The translations under genes were made by a program, and so were the position numbers. Positions 10,458 to 19,595 of a stretch of DNA of 64,000 nucleotides are shown here, one piece after another (position 1 is the first letter of the stretch; every line of letters begins with the position of its first letter). The notes under the pieces were generated by a model. It was given only the letters and a program-made list of their open reading frames with translations, was not told the origin of the DNA and ran no database searches. The stretch comes from Rhytidiadelphus loreus (taxonomy: Eukaryota; Streptophyta; Bryopsida; Hypnales; Hylocomiaceae), in contig OX344762.1 in the NCBI GenBank assembly GCA_947034895.1, forward strand, positions 26,702,760 to 26,766,759, written 5' to 3'.

Positions 10458-11593
10458 AATATTTTTAATTATTTTGTGACTTAATATAACATTTTGTATA
10501 CAACATTGTTGTCATTCTTCTAATAAAATGTTATAGAATATTCCATGTCATTTCATGCTTCTATCAATAGCTGTAAGGGCATGTGATAGAGGCATGAGAA
10601 TGGTGAGAGTTTTATGAAAAAACTTAGTAAAAGAATCAATAATCTAATTTAGTGAAAGAGCAATAATCAAATAGCAATTAGTAAAAAATGTAATAATCAA
10701 AATCAATCAATTAAAATCATAGAAAAAAATGCAATAATTAAAATTAGTCATTAGAAAATGTAGTAAAAAATGCACTATTCATATGCAATTAATAAAAACA
10801 TAGAAATTTAATAAGTAGTAGTAATCCATTGAAGTCAAGACTATTGGATGAATTTCATAGAGAAGACTCAAGCCAACACTAGAGAAGGCTATTGACTGTT
10901 ATGGATGCAATAATGCTCAATGATAACTGAATAATAATTTACAGTACATTTATGAATAATAATATTTGAAATAGACTTTGAGATTTAACATTCTTATGTT
11001 GTTTAAAATAAATGACGGACATATTTAGAAATTATTTAAATTTTTAATACTCAAAAAGAGTGGTTTGTAAAATAATTTACAAATTGGAAAAGAAAGCTTG
11101 AATTTTGAATTTTGAAACCTTATATCAATTAAGAGTTCATTGATTTGTCATTGTTTGTCAAATTTAATTCATCCTTTCACCCAACAATCAAACTTTGCAA
11201 TGAAATTTCTAATGAAGATTGACACTTGTCCTTTTGATAAATACTATAATTTTAGTTGCTATGATCTTCACATTAGAAGGGATTATACAAATATGGTTGG
11301 ATACCTAATCAAGTTTCCAATAATAGGGATTGTTTTTTTATTAGTATAAATTCAAGATATAGATAATTTTAGCCCTAGAAGGATGTTGCCCTAGTAGAAT
11401 TTTTTTATTAGATTCAAGGATAAATAGGTGATTTTTTCACTTTGGTTCACCGTTCCCTTGAAAGTCATTCATAATTCATTAGATAATTTTAGTCCTTCCC
11501 GGATTAGAATGCGTTTTAATGAAATTTATATGAAAATAATCTCTTAAATTTTTTTATTTAACTTTCAAAATGGATGAAAATCAGCATAACATG
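10458..11593. repeat. Right copy of the segmental duplication, then unassigned sequence
   Basis: About 10440-11185 is the second copy of the block at 8440-8960, with an extra segment near 10985-11040. From 11185 to 11593 nothing is recognised. Confidence 0.6.
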
Positions 11594-11657
11594 AATTCGC
11601 AAGATGAAGTAGCCAAATATAATCATTGAATAATATTGGCTACTTCATCTTGCAAAT
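11594..11657. repeat. Short inverted repeat with an 18-bp perfect stem
   Basis: GCAAGATGAAGTAGCCAA at 11599-11616 is the exact reverse complement of 11636-11653. The loop is 19 nt, and the pairing continues imperfectly outward. It could be a small RNA hairpin or a foldback relic. Confidence 0.8.
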
Positions 11658-11822
11658 TATTGATATTATTGCCCATAAAAATGTTATTGTTCAAGTCAAA
11701 ATCAAATTATGTTTGAATAATAATGAGCTATAGATGTATCTAAAATCAAACCTAGTTTGTCATGTTTACATTGTTTAAACAAAAATGTAGATGGGTCTGT
11801 TTTAGAATCAAGATTGAAATTA

Positions 11823-12845
11823 CACTATAAGAAACTTGCGTTTTTTTGGATGTTAGTAGTAAACACGTATGTTTTTCAAAACATGAGCATAAAGATGGGA
11901 TTGCAACTATAGGAAGTAGAATTGAGTTGAATTTTTGAAAAAAAATTCGATGTTACAAGTAGAACAATTTGATGGCTTGTACAATGATGATGTTTAGAGA
12001 GACATTTAAAAAACAAAGTTGTGTTCTATACAACATCCAAAAAAACATAGAAATGTCATATTAGCATGAGTTTTGGATTTAACTCCAGATAAATTAGACA
12101 AAGTTACTACGGGTTGAGGTAAAACCTTGACCAAATGTAGAATGCAGGGAAGGGCAACCATGTGGCATGTTTTTGACAACTTTGTATAATTTTGAAAATT
12201 TGCATATCCCATAAGGTTTGTCTTGCTTTCTACCACCGCACTTGTATAAATAATATGTTTTTTCATGTCAATTTACATACAATAATTGACTTTTCAAGCC
12301 ATGTGACATAAATATGATGTATGGTGTATGATGTACAATGTATTGTATATTATGTATGGCCTATATTGTATGCCAAAGTTGATGTTGCAAAATGTTTGGA
12401 TGTTGAAGTTGACATCTCAAAAAATCTCTCAAAAGACATCTAAATTGACATCGCCCAAAACAATATCAAAATTCTTGTTGACATCTGAGTTGACGTTGTT
12501 CAAAATGGTATTAATCTTCTCAAACAATGTGACATTAGATGTGACATTAGTTGCATGTCATCTTTGGGTCAGGTGAAAAAAATCCCATGTAGCATTGCTT
12601 GCCCATGTGGTCCTTATGTGGAGGTGACATGGCTTCCACCTAGCGCATTTTGGCATCTTCTTTGACCATGTTTGTTAAGACATTGTAGCAAAAATATGGC
12701 ATGTTTTCTTAGATTTTCACATGTTTTTGCTACATCATTTTAAACAAATTTTGTTGGGTATTGACAGTGACATGCTTGACGTAAAGAAAAACATATCACC
12801 ATGTTTTTTTGCTTGTTACAAAAAACATAGGTTTCTTATAGAGTG
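11823..12845. mobile_element. Non-autonomous CACTA (En/Spm) element with TTA target duplication
   Basis: The left end is CACTATAAGAAACTTG. The right end, read inward on the other strand, is CACTCTATAAGAAACC. The 3 bp outside both ends are TTA (11820-11822 and 12846-12848), the 3-bp duplication typical of CACTA elements. Subterminal CATGTTTTT or AAAAACATG motifs recur near both ends (11870-11890, 12690-12735, 12790-12835), also typical of the superfamily. The element is 1,023 bp and encodes no transposase. It holds a TATA-bearing module (12205-12250) that also occurs at 55508 and 61791. Confidence 0.8.
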
Positions 12846-12848
12846 TTA

Positions 12849-13689
12849 AGTGTATTCACCTTCCAAAACTCTACTTAATTTATTTCCAATTGTCATGTTT
12901 TGATATCGGAGAAATAATCATGGCGTGGTAGTTGATGAGTTGAATCACAAAATGCCATGGACTATTATACTTGACAAAGTGGTGAAACTGGATTTATAAT
13001 TGTGTTTATAGCGGAAGGTTTATGAATACTAATTGCATCTGATTTCAAGCATTTAAACTAATAAATCAATGGGTTCACCTATTGCTGATAGGACCCATCA
13101 TTTCTAGGTTCATATTTCAAGACCAAACCATACTTTTACAATTCAAAATACATTTTTTCATACTATTGGTATATTTTGGGCTTCAAATCATTACAATAGT
13201 TTCAAATGTGAATGTATGGAAGTAGGCACTTTTGGCCATTTAACTGCTTCAAGTTTAACAAAATAGTGAAATTGAAAATTTCAAGATAATGGATATTATC
13301 ATGTTTTCATTTTCAGAAAATAAAAACACCTTTCAAAAAAATAAAATAAAAATATGAATATTGTTTTTGATCTAAAGACACATTTAATCAACTAGTTACA
13401 TCTTGATAAAAAAAGATTTATACAATGCATGTGTTGATACAAAAATAATGTACACTTTGAAATACATGTGCAAGATGAAGAAATATTATTTTTAGAAAAC
13501 CATTTGATGCATGTATAGTATCCTTATAGATGACCTTAGATTCCAATTCAGTTAACTTTAATGTTGCATTTAAGGTTACAAAGTATTACTAAAATCCTCT
13601 AAATTGGCTATTAAGGTGATATGTTGATATCAAATTGGAGGTATTTTAAAAATAGTAAATTATTTTTGATAAACATAAAAATATTACAT
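12849..13689. other. AT-rich intergenic sequence, nothing recognised
   Basis: No gene or clear repeat was recognised on either strand. Confidence 0.5.
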
Positions 13690-13875
13690 AATGTGTGTAG
13701 TGGTCTTATCTACCTTTAGAGGTTTAAAACAAAAATTATAGCCAATAATGTAACAAGCAAAAGAATCATTTCTGATAAGTATACAAAAATTAAATAATGT
13801 TTATAATAGTCTTATCTACCTTTAAGGATCCTTTAGAGGTTTAAAACAAAAGCTATAGGCAGTAAACAAGCAAAA
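13690..13875. repeat. Tandem duplication beside the tRNA gene
   Basis: Two copies, about 110 bp apart, of a segment with AGTCTTATCTACCTTTA (13809 copy; GGTCTTATCTACCTTTAG in the 13702 copy), GAGGTTTAAAACAAAA, TATAG and AACAAGCAAAA. The second copy runs into the tRNA terminator. Confidence 0.75.
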
Positions 13876-13878
13876 AAA
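13872..13878 (-). terminator. RNA polymerase III terminator of tRNA-Met
   Basis: On the minus strand a run of seven T follows the tRNA discriminator base by one base. Confidence 0.85.
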
Positions 13879-13879
13879 G

Positions 13880-13963
13880 TGGGGTGAGAGAGGCTCGAAC
13901 TCTCGACCTCAGGATTTCTCGTAGCTATGAGACCTACGCGCTAGCCAACTGCGCCACCACCCC
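13880..13963 (-). tRNA. tRNA-Met(CAU), elongator, with an 11-nt intron
   Basis: On the minus strand the gene starts GGGGTGGTGGCGCAGTTGGC and ends GAGTTCGAGCCTCTCTCACC plus CCA. The 7-bp acceptor stem, D arm (GCGC/GCGC) and T arm (GAGAG/CTCTC with TTCGAGC) are all intact. The anticodon loop reads CTCATA, so the anticodon is CAU. The gene is 84 nt, about 11 nt longer than the mature form, which places a short intron directly 3' of the anticodon loop. Plant elongator tRNA-Met genes are known to carry such an intron. A and B box promoters are internal. The gene is expected to be functional. Confidence 0.96.
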
Positions 13964-14467
13964 AGTTTGACCAATCGCTTGACGATGTCACAAGCCTCGC
14001 CAGTTCAATTATTAAACTTCAAAATTCTTGAGAAATGTCCCATATCGTGAAGGAGAGTCTCAGTGGGTGGAAAAGAAAATCCAGCAAGGAAGAAACAGTG
14101 ATGTCTCTATTGAGGAACCACAGGGTCACACATCGTTACGCCATGTACTTTTCTTTTGAAGCAACAATGGCCTGTAGGGGGAAAGGGGAAAAAAATCTAT
14201 CAAATTTGCACCAAACAAGAGCACAATACGCCATTGAATGTAAATTTTGCAGACCAGTAAACGTGTCAGTGATAAGAATGGACTGAACACAATTGAATAG
14301 ACCTCAGTTTACCAGAAACGAATTCATTCTGAGAATGTGCAAACATTCAAATCTCGGTAACGAGGAAAAGTGAGCACAGGAGGACCGTCTTACAAGCTTG
14401 ATCACGTATTGAACGTCGACATCCCATCCATTTCGCTGAAACGAATGCTCTTGTTGTTCAACCACCA
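13964..14467. other. Spacer between tRNA-Met and the PPR stop, includes probable PPR 3' UTR
   Basis: No coding sequence. The PPR gene ends at 14468 and reads towards the tRNA gene. Confidence 0.5.
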
Positions 14468-17400
14468 TCACCAATAATCACCGCATGAACAAATATGCCC
14501 AGGTTCGAAGTGGTGATGGCAGTTGGCGTCTCTCACGAAAATGTACCGACCAAATGTCGTTGCTATAAATTTCAACATCTTGTGGCTAAGGTCAGTTACA
14601 CGTGTGTCAGTAACACAGCGAACTGGAGTCCCTGGAGGCGTGTGGTTGAGAGCATATGCCACAGCCAACAACTCTGCAGAAAGGGAGAAAAACAAAACCT
14701 CCCTTTCCTGGGGGTCCAGCGAGAAACCTTTGCTCGTCATCTCATTCACAAATTCGTGGAGCTTATCGTCAACAACTCCTGGATTGGTATCAAAAGTATG
14801 CAATTCACCGTTCACCTCAATCGTGCAACGCTTAGGCACCATCACCCCTGTCTCTTCCATGGTGGCCTTCATGACAGAGACGTTCTCCCACTTGCCAGCT
14901 GCTGTATAAACACTCAACAGCTGCTCACAAGCCGAAGGGGAAGCTTGGGCCTTGCCATCCAGGAGATGCTCAGCAGCAGTCTCTGCAAGTTCCACATTCT
15001 GGTGGACTCTACATGCTACTAGAAGGGATTCCCACATCGAAGGAGCCGGTGAAATTTCCTCAATGAATTCCTCAGCCTCCTTCAAGAGACCTCCTCGACC
15101 TAGAGCGCTAACCATGCATGCGTAATGCTCCTCTGATGGCTCAAAACTCCACTTCTGCTTGATAGACTCAAGAAATTCAAAAGTTTCGTCTACCTCACCA
15201 AGCTGACCGTGTGAAGACAGAACACTTGTGAAAGTGGCCTTATTCGGCAGCCCCCCTGCCCATAGCATACGTTCATACCATTTGAGAGCCTCGCTTCCTT
15301 GACCATTGTGGCAGAATCCAGCGATCAAGGCATTCCACGAGTATTGGTCTCGTTTTGACATGCTCTTGAACACCTGGATGGCAGAACTCAAGCACCCACA
15401 TTTTGAGTACATCTCAATAAGAGCGTTACTAACACGAGTGTCTGACTCCTTCAACTGTGCATGAATGCTCCTTCCATGCTCTAAAGCTCCCAAGCCCGCG
15501 CATGCATTCAAGACACTAGCGTAGGTAGCACTATCAGGCTTCACCCTGACTGATTGCATATGCTGGAACAGTTTCAAAGTGTCCTGACCACGGTCACTGC
15601 GAGTATAGGCAGTCAACATCGCATTCCAACAGACTACGTCTCTCTCCGGGATATTGTCGAACACGCTCCAAGCATCACCCAGGCTTCCACACTTGGAGTA
15701 CATCCTTATGAGAGTGGTCAAAATTTGGATGTCATCCCCCATCCCATTCTTCTCTACGAGAGAATGCACCTTCCTGCCTGACTTCAAATCCCCCAAATTC
15801 GCCATGGCTGTTAAAGCGCTGATGAAAGTGTATTTGTCACATTTACCTCTCTCTCTACGATATTTTCTGAACAACTCAAAGGCTGCCTCGTTTGCACCAT
15901 GCTGGACAAATGTAGCCATCATGGCATTCCAGGAGCCCAGATCTCGAGCTCGGATTCTGTAAAAGACCTGACGGGCATCTGCTAGGCTTCCACATCTCCC
16001 ATACATGCGGATGAGAGCGTTTGCAACGTCATTGTTGGACAGCATTCCCAATCTCGCAATCCTGTCATGAATGGATTTGCCATCTTCTAGACTAGAGCAT
16101 GCACTGAGAAGCGTAACAAAAGTTATGTGGTCCGGAGCGATGGCACCCTGGCGCATCTGCTTGAAGGCCTCAAAAGCTTCCTTCTCAGCACCATGGCGAC
16201 AGCAAGCAGCGATGTATGCGTTCCACGACACGACGTTTTTTCCGGGCATGTTACTGAAAACCTTGCGTGCTTCTTCCAGACTCCCACACTTGGTATACAT
16301 GCTGATCAAGGCAGTTGCTACGTGCACGTCTGATTGCCAACCGCTGTGCATAATCTGGGAATGGAGTTCTTTTCCCTGCTCTAAATCTGCACACATAGAC
16401 AAAAGGCTTCCATATGTAAACCTATCCGGTTGAATTTTATTCTCTTGCATTCGTTTGTAAAGCCTGAAAGCCTCGTCCACATGACTTTCCCCGTACCCTG
16501 CAATCATGGCATTCCATGAGATCACGTTGCGGCTGGGCATGTTCTCAAATACTTGACGTGCATTTGATAAGCTGCCACACCTGGCATACATGCTGATGAG
16601 CGTGTTTCCTACAAGCAGGTCTTGTTCAAGTCCATCTCGCTTGATATACGTATGAAGCTCCGCGCCCTGTTTCAGATCATTGGAGTTCGTACATGCACCG
16701 AGAATACTCACGAAGCTGATTCTGTTCGGTTGAATTCCACTTCGAATAAGTTTGTTAAACAACTGAAAGGCCTCCTTACTGTGCCCCTGTTGTGCATACC
16801 CAGAAATCAATGCAGTCCAAGAGACTACATTCGGTTCTCGCATTTCATTGAAAACTTTCTGTGCAAGTTCAACGCTTCCACACTTGCAATACATGTTGAT
16901 AAGTGCAGTTCCAACCGTGACGTCTGTTTCAAACCTAGCCTTGATAATAGTTCTGTGAAGCTGCGCTCCAAGTTCAAGCACTGAAGGATTGCTTACAGCA
17001 CTGAGGATACTTAAAAAAGTATTCTTGTTCGGCTTCAACCCCTCTTGTTGCATTTGGTAGTAAAGGTCCAACGCTTCCTGACCCTGTCCGTGCATTGCAA
17101 AACCAGAGATCATGGCATTCCAAGATATCACATCCTTGTCTACCATAGCTTGGAACACCTTGTGAGCCTCCTCGACGCTCCCACACTTGGCATACATACT
17201 GATGAGCATGTTACTGAGGTAAGTATCCGGTTCGACTTGGTTCCTTCGTATGCGGTCGTGCACTCTTCTTCCTTCTGCTAGAGATTTCTCTTTTGCACAG
17301 TCCTGCAATTGTCGAGCATAACGTCTCCAATTCGCCTGGACTCCTCTTTTCTCCGAAACCTGCACTCCCTCCTTCCACATTTCTCCCCCCTCCTTCGCAG

Positions 17401-17518
17401 ATGTTTTCCACATCTGTTCTTGGCTTCGTACCCCATCTTTAAAATTGAAAGCCGTGCGTGCATCGGAACTGGAAAGTGCGGTGCAATTGAAACGCCGCTG
17501 CCTGAGCACCCTGCACAT
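14468..17518 (-). CDS. PLS-class pentatricopeptide repeat protein with E1-E2-DYW C-terminus, catalytic residues lost
   Basis: A single exon encodes 1016 residues. The first 50 are Arg/Ser/Thr-rich with few acidic residues, as in a mitochondrial or plastid transit peptide. About 23 PPR motifs follow in P-L-S order (about 65-790), each S-P junction marked by SWNAM-like sequence. E1, E2 (TIEVNGELHTF, PG box) and a DYW domain end in CSCGDYW. PLS-DYW proteins bind organelle RNA base-specifically and edit C to U. Here the catalytic HxE is SAE (947-949) and the CxxC is TDLS (975-978), while the C-terminal second zinc site (CHHH, CSC) is kept. The fold may persist without deaminase activity, so a role in splicing, stability or editing with a partner in trans is more likely. 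The frame is intact and long, so it is not a pseudogene by sequence. The start is the first in-frame ATG; telo-boxes lie 28-45 bp upstream. Confidence 0.93.
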   Translation of the reverse strand: MCRVLRQRRFNCTALSSSDARTAFNFKDGVRSQEQMWKTSAKEGGEMWKEGVQVSEKRGVQANWRRYARQLQDCAKEKSLAEGRRVHDRIRRNQVEPDTYLSNMLISMYAKCGSVEEAHKVFQAMVDKDVISWNAMISGFAMHGQGQEALDLYYQMQQEGLKPNKNTFLSILSAVSNPSVLELGAQLHRTIIKARFETDVTVGTALINMYCKCGSVELAQKVFNEMREPNVVSWTALISGYAQQGHSKEAFQLFNKLIRSGIQPNRISFVSILGACTNSNDLKQGAELHTYIKRDGLEQDLLVGNTLISMYARCGSLSNARQVFENMPSRNVISWNAMIAGYGESHVDEAFRLYKRMQENKIQPDRFTYGSLLSMCADLEQGKELHSQIMHSGWQSDVHVATALISMYTKCGSLEEARKVFSNMPGKNVVSWNAYIAACCRHGAEKEAFEAFKQMRQGAIAPDHITFVTLLSACSSLEDGKSIHDRIARLGMLSNNDVANALIRMYGRCGSLADARQVFYRIRARDLGSWNAMMATFVQHGANEAAFELFRKYRRERGKCDKYTFISALTAMANLGDLKSGRKVHSLVEKNGMGDDIQILTTLIRMYSKCGSLGDAWSVFDNIPERDVVCWNAMLTAYTRSDRGQDTLKLFQHMQSVRVKPDSATYASVLNACAGLGALEHGRSIHAQLKESDTRVSNALIEMYSKCGCLSSAIQVFKSMSKRDQYSWNALIAGFCHNGQGSEALKWYERMLWAGGLPNKATFTSVLSSHGQLGEVDETFEFLESIKQKWSFEPSEEHYACMVSALGRGGLLKEAEEFIEEISPAPSMWESLLVACRVHQNVELAETAAEHLLDGKAQASPSACEQLLSVYTAAGKWENVSVMKATMEETGVMVPKRCTIEVNGELHTFDTNPGVVDDKLHEFVNEMTSKGFSLDPQEREVLFFSLSAELLAVAYALNHTPPGTPVRCVTDTRVTDLSHKMLKFIATTFGRYIFVRDANCHHHFEPGHICSCGDYW

Positions 17519-17520
17519 TT

Positions 17521-17735
17521 GAATTCCATTAAAAAGCGCAATTCCTAAACCCTAAAACCCTAATTCTCGAAGAACTCTCGAACATTCTTCCCGATTAGAG
17601 TCATTTCAACAAGTACGGTGCTGCGTGCGAATGAAACCCTGCGTTATCGAATTCTACTAGAAAGTGCAAATCCTAAACACTAAACACTCGAAGAACACTC
17701 TTCGCCATTCAATTACAAGTGCGGGGTTGCGTCAC
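17521..17735 (-). repeat. Tandem duplication in the PPR leader
   Basis: Sequence at 17521-17648 and 17649-17735 shares GAATTC, AAAAGCGCA or GAAAGTGCA, TCCTAAAC, CTCGAAGAAC and a final TGC(G)GGGTTGCG or CGGTGCTGCG. The period is about 128 bp. Confidence 0.7.
17546..17563 (-). promoter_or_regulatory. Tandem telo-box motifs near the PPR start
   Basis: TAAACCCTAAAACCCTAA contains two overlapping AAACCCTAA-type motifs. Such motifs are common near transcription starts of plant housekeeping genes. It lies 28-45 bp upstream of the ATG, so it is probably in the leader or at the transcription start. Confidence 0.55.
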
Positions 17736-19595
17736 AGAAAGCCTAAAAAACTCATTCGGAAGTAAATTGCAAAGAAGTTGAAGTTGCACGTGAAAAGGAG
17801 GAAGAATTTGCATCGAGGAGGCTCACAAGGTGTTCCAATGTGAGATTCGCAATGAAAAATCAAACCTTCTCGTATCCCACTTTGAAAACAACGGTGACGA
17901 CCTCCTGGTCCACAACCACGAAACCAGCTGGAGTCCATGCATCTTCATCATCCAAGCAAACCTTCTTCAAGAGTCACCTCAACATACACACGAGCAGCAG
18001 TCATTGTAACAGAAATCCCTGAGACTGCATCGCCCCCGATCGGCTCCATCACTTCCCCTGCATCTTCTTCTCCTTCTTCACCTCCGCCTCCAATTAATTC
18101 AGCAGAATTCAGTCCATCTCACATTCCAAGTGTTTCCGGATTAGGGTTAAGGATTTCGCGTTGAGGATTAAAGGATTTCGGTTGGATTGAGTGACAATTC
18201 ACTTTTGTTTGTCACTCAAACCAATTCCGAAACTAATTCTCGAAGAACAAAGTTACTGAAATACTGGAACCCAATACAGGCGTGACTTTGGTTTGCATTG
18301 CGCGGAAGCTAGGGTTTTGCAGCAAATTTCTCTCTAGATTCCTTTCTATCTGTGTAAACCCAATAATCACATCAAGTGATGTTTCCTGGAGGAAAAATTC
18401 GCTCTGCAGAAGAGTCTCCTCCGCGCAAGTAAGTTCGTGCCTCTGTTAGGCCCAGAAAGCAATGCTGCAGTGAGCTAGGAGTGAAGGACGACACCCAATT
18501 CTACAGAGAAGGATGTGTTTCTACAACCATTGTCTCGATTCAACTCGATGCAAAGGCAATGGATTGCCGAACTGGGAATATGCTTAGGTCTTGACATGTA
18601 CAATAGTGTGGTTTGTATTGAATAAATTTAGGTTCAAAGATAATAAGATTTTAGATATTAGAGTAAGCTAACAGTGTATAGATTTTTAACACTGAAATGA
18701 CGAAGGTGGTTATCGCCAAATATATTATCAATGGTGATTTGATTTACAATTCCATGAGACAAAACACTATGATGAACTTTTCCAACACACTTGAAACATA
18801 ATCGTTTGCTAATGCAAAGCATCACCCAAAATCTAAGCTAGTCACAAGGTGTTTTTCAATCCAAACGAACGTGAAAATATGCATCCTGTTGCCCTGTAGG
18901 TCACAGAGGGTTTTTGAGATTTCTGCACCCCAAGTTTGTTCAGTTCTAAAACCACCATAAATACCAACACTTCGCTGGTCCTGTCAGCATCATCAGCATC
19001 ATCTGTTGCGAGATCTTAAGGGATATCATTAAAGGACTATTCGCCATCACTGAGTATCTAAGAAGTCTGCAACATAATTCATTTATCTGGTTACCGACCT
19101 CTGCCTCCATCCGCAGTAGCAAGGACTCCTCGTTCAGGTTTTAGACCACTGAGTAACGCACATCAGTAGAGGAAAGTCTTTAATTCATATGGAACCGCAA
19201 AGATCGAATGGAGAGAATCGTTCTTCCAGATGCACCCTAGGGAATCACGCGTTGTGAAATCACTACAGTAGTGTAATATGGTAGCAGACTCGGCGTAAAT
19301 AATTCGAAAAATACATACTGAAATTTTAGGAAAAATCATTTTCAAAAATACAATAAGTTGTATGGTAAAAAAGGAAAAGAGGATCTTTGGAGAATATTCA
19401 CAATACTGATATTTGCCTAATTGCATTTTTTTGCAAAAAAGACTTGATTCGACAAACAGGTGCAGAATCTGCTACCAAACTACAGTATACAGAAACACCA
19501 CATCTTAGCATCTCTCAGTGACAATTATGAATCACAGTGCACAAACTAAACACAAACACGGTCTCAAACCTTGCCTCGCCCCGCAAGCAGAGAAG
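17736..19595. other. Intergenic region between the PPR gene and the CANIN-like gene
   Basis: No protein-like frame is present. Further AGGGTT-type motifs lie at about 18143-18150 and 18311-18318, which may mark a transcription start for an unseen plus-strand RNA. The part next to 19595 is probably 3' UTR of the CANIN-like gene. Confidence 0.4.

Noticed and set aside
14495..17548. Several plus-strand and alternate-frame open frames over the PPR gene
   Set aside because: They are antisense or frame shadows of the 1016-codon PPR frame and have no independent protein character.
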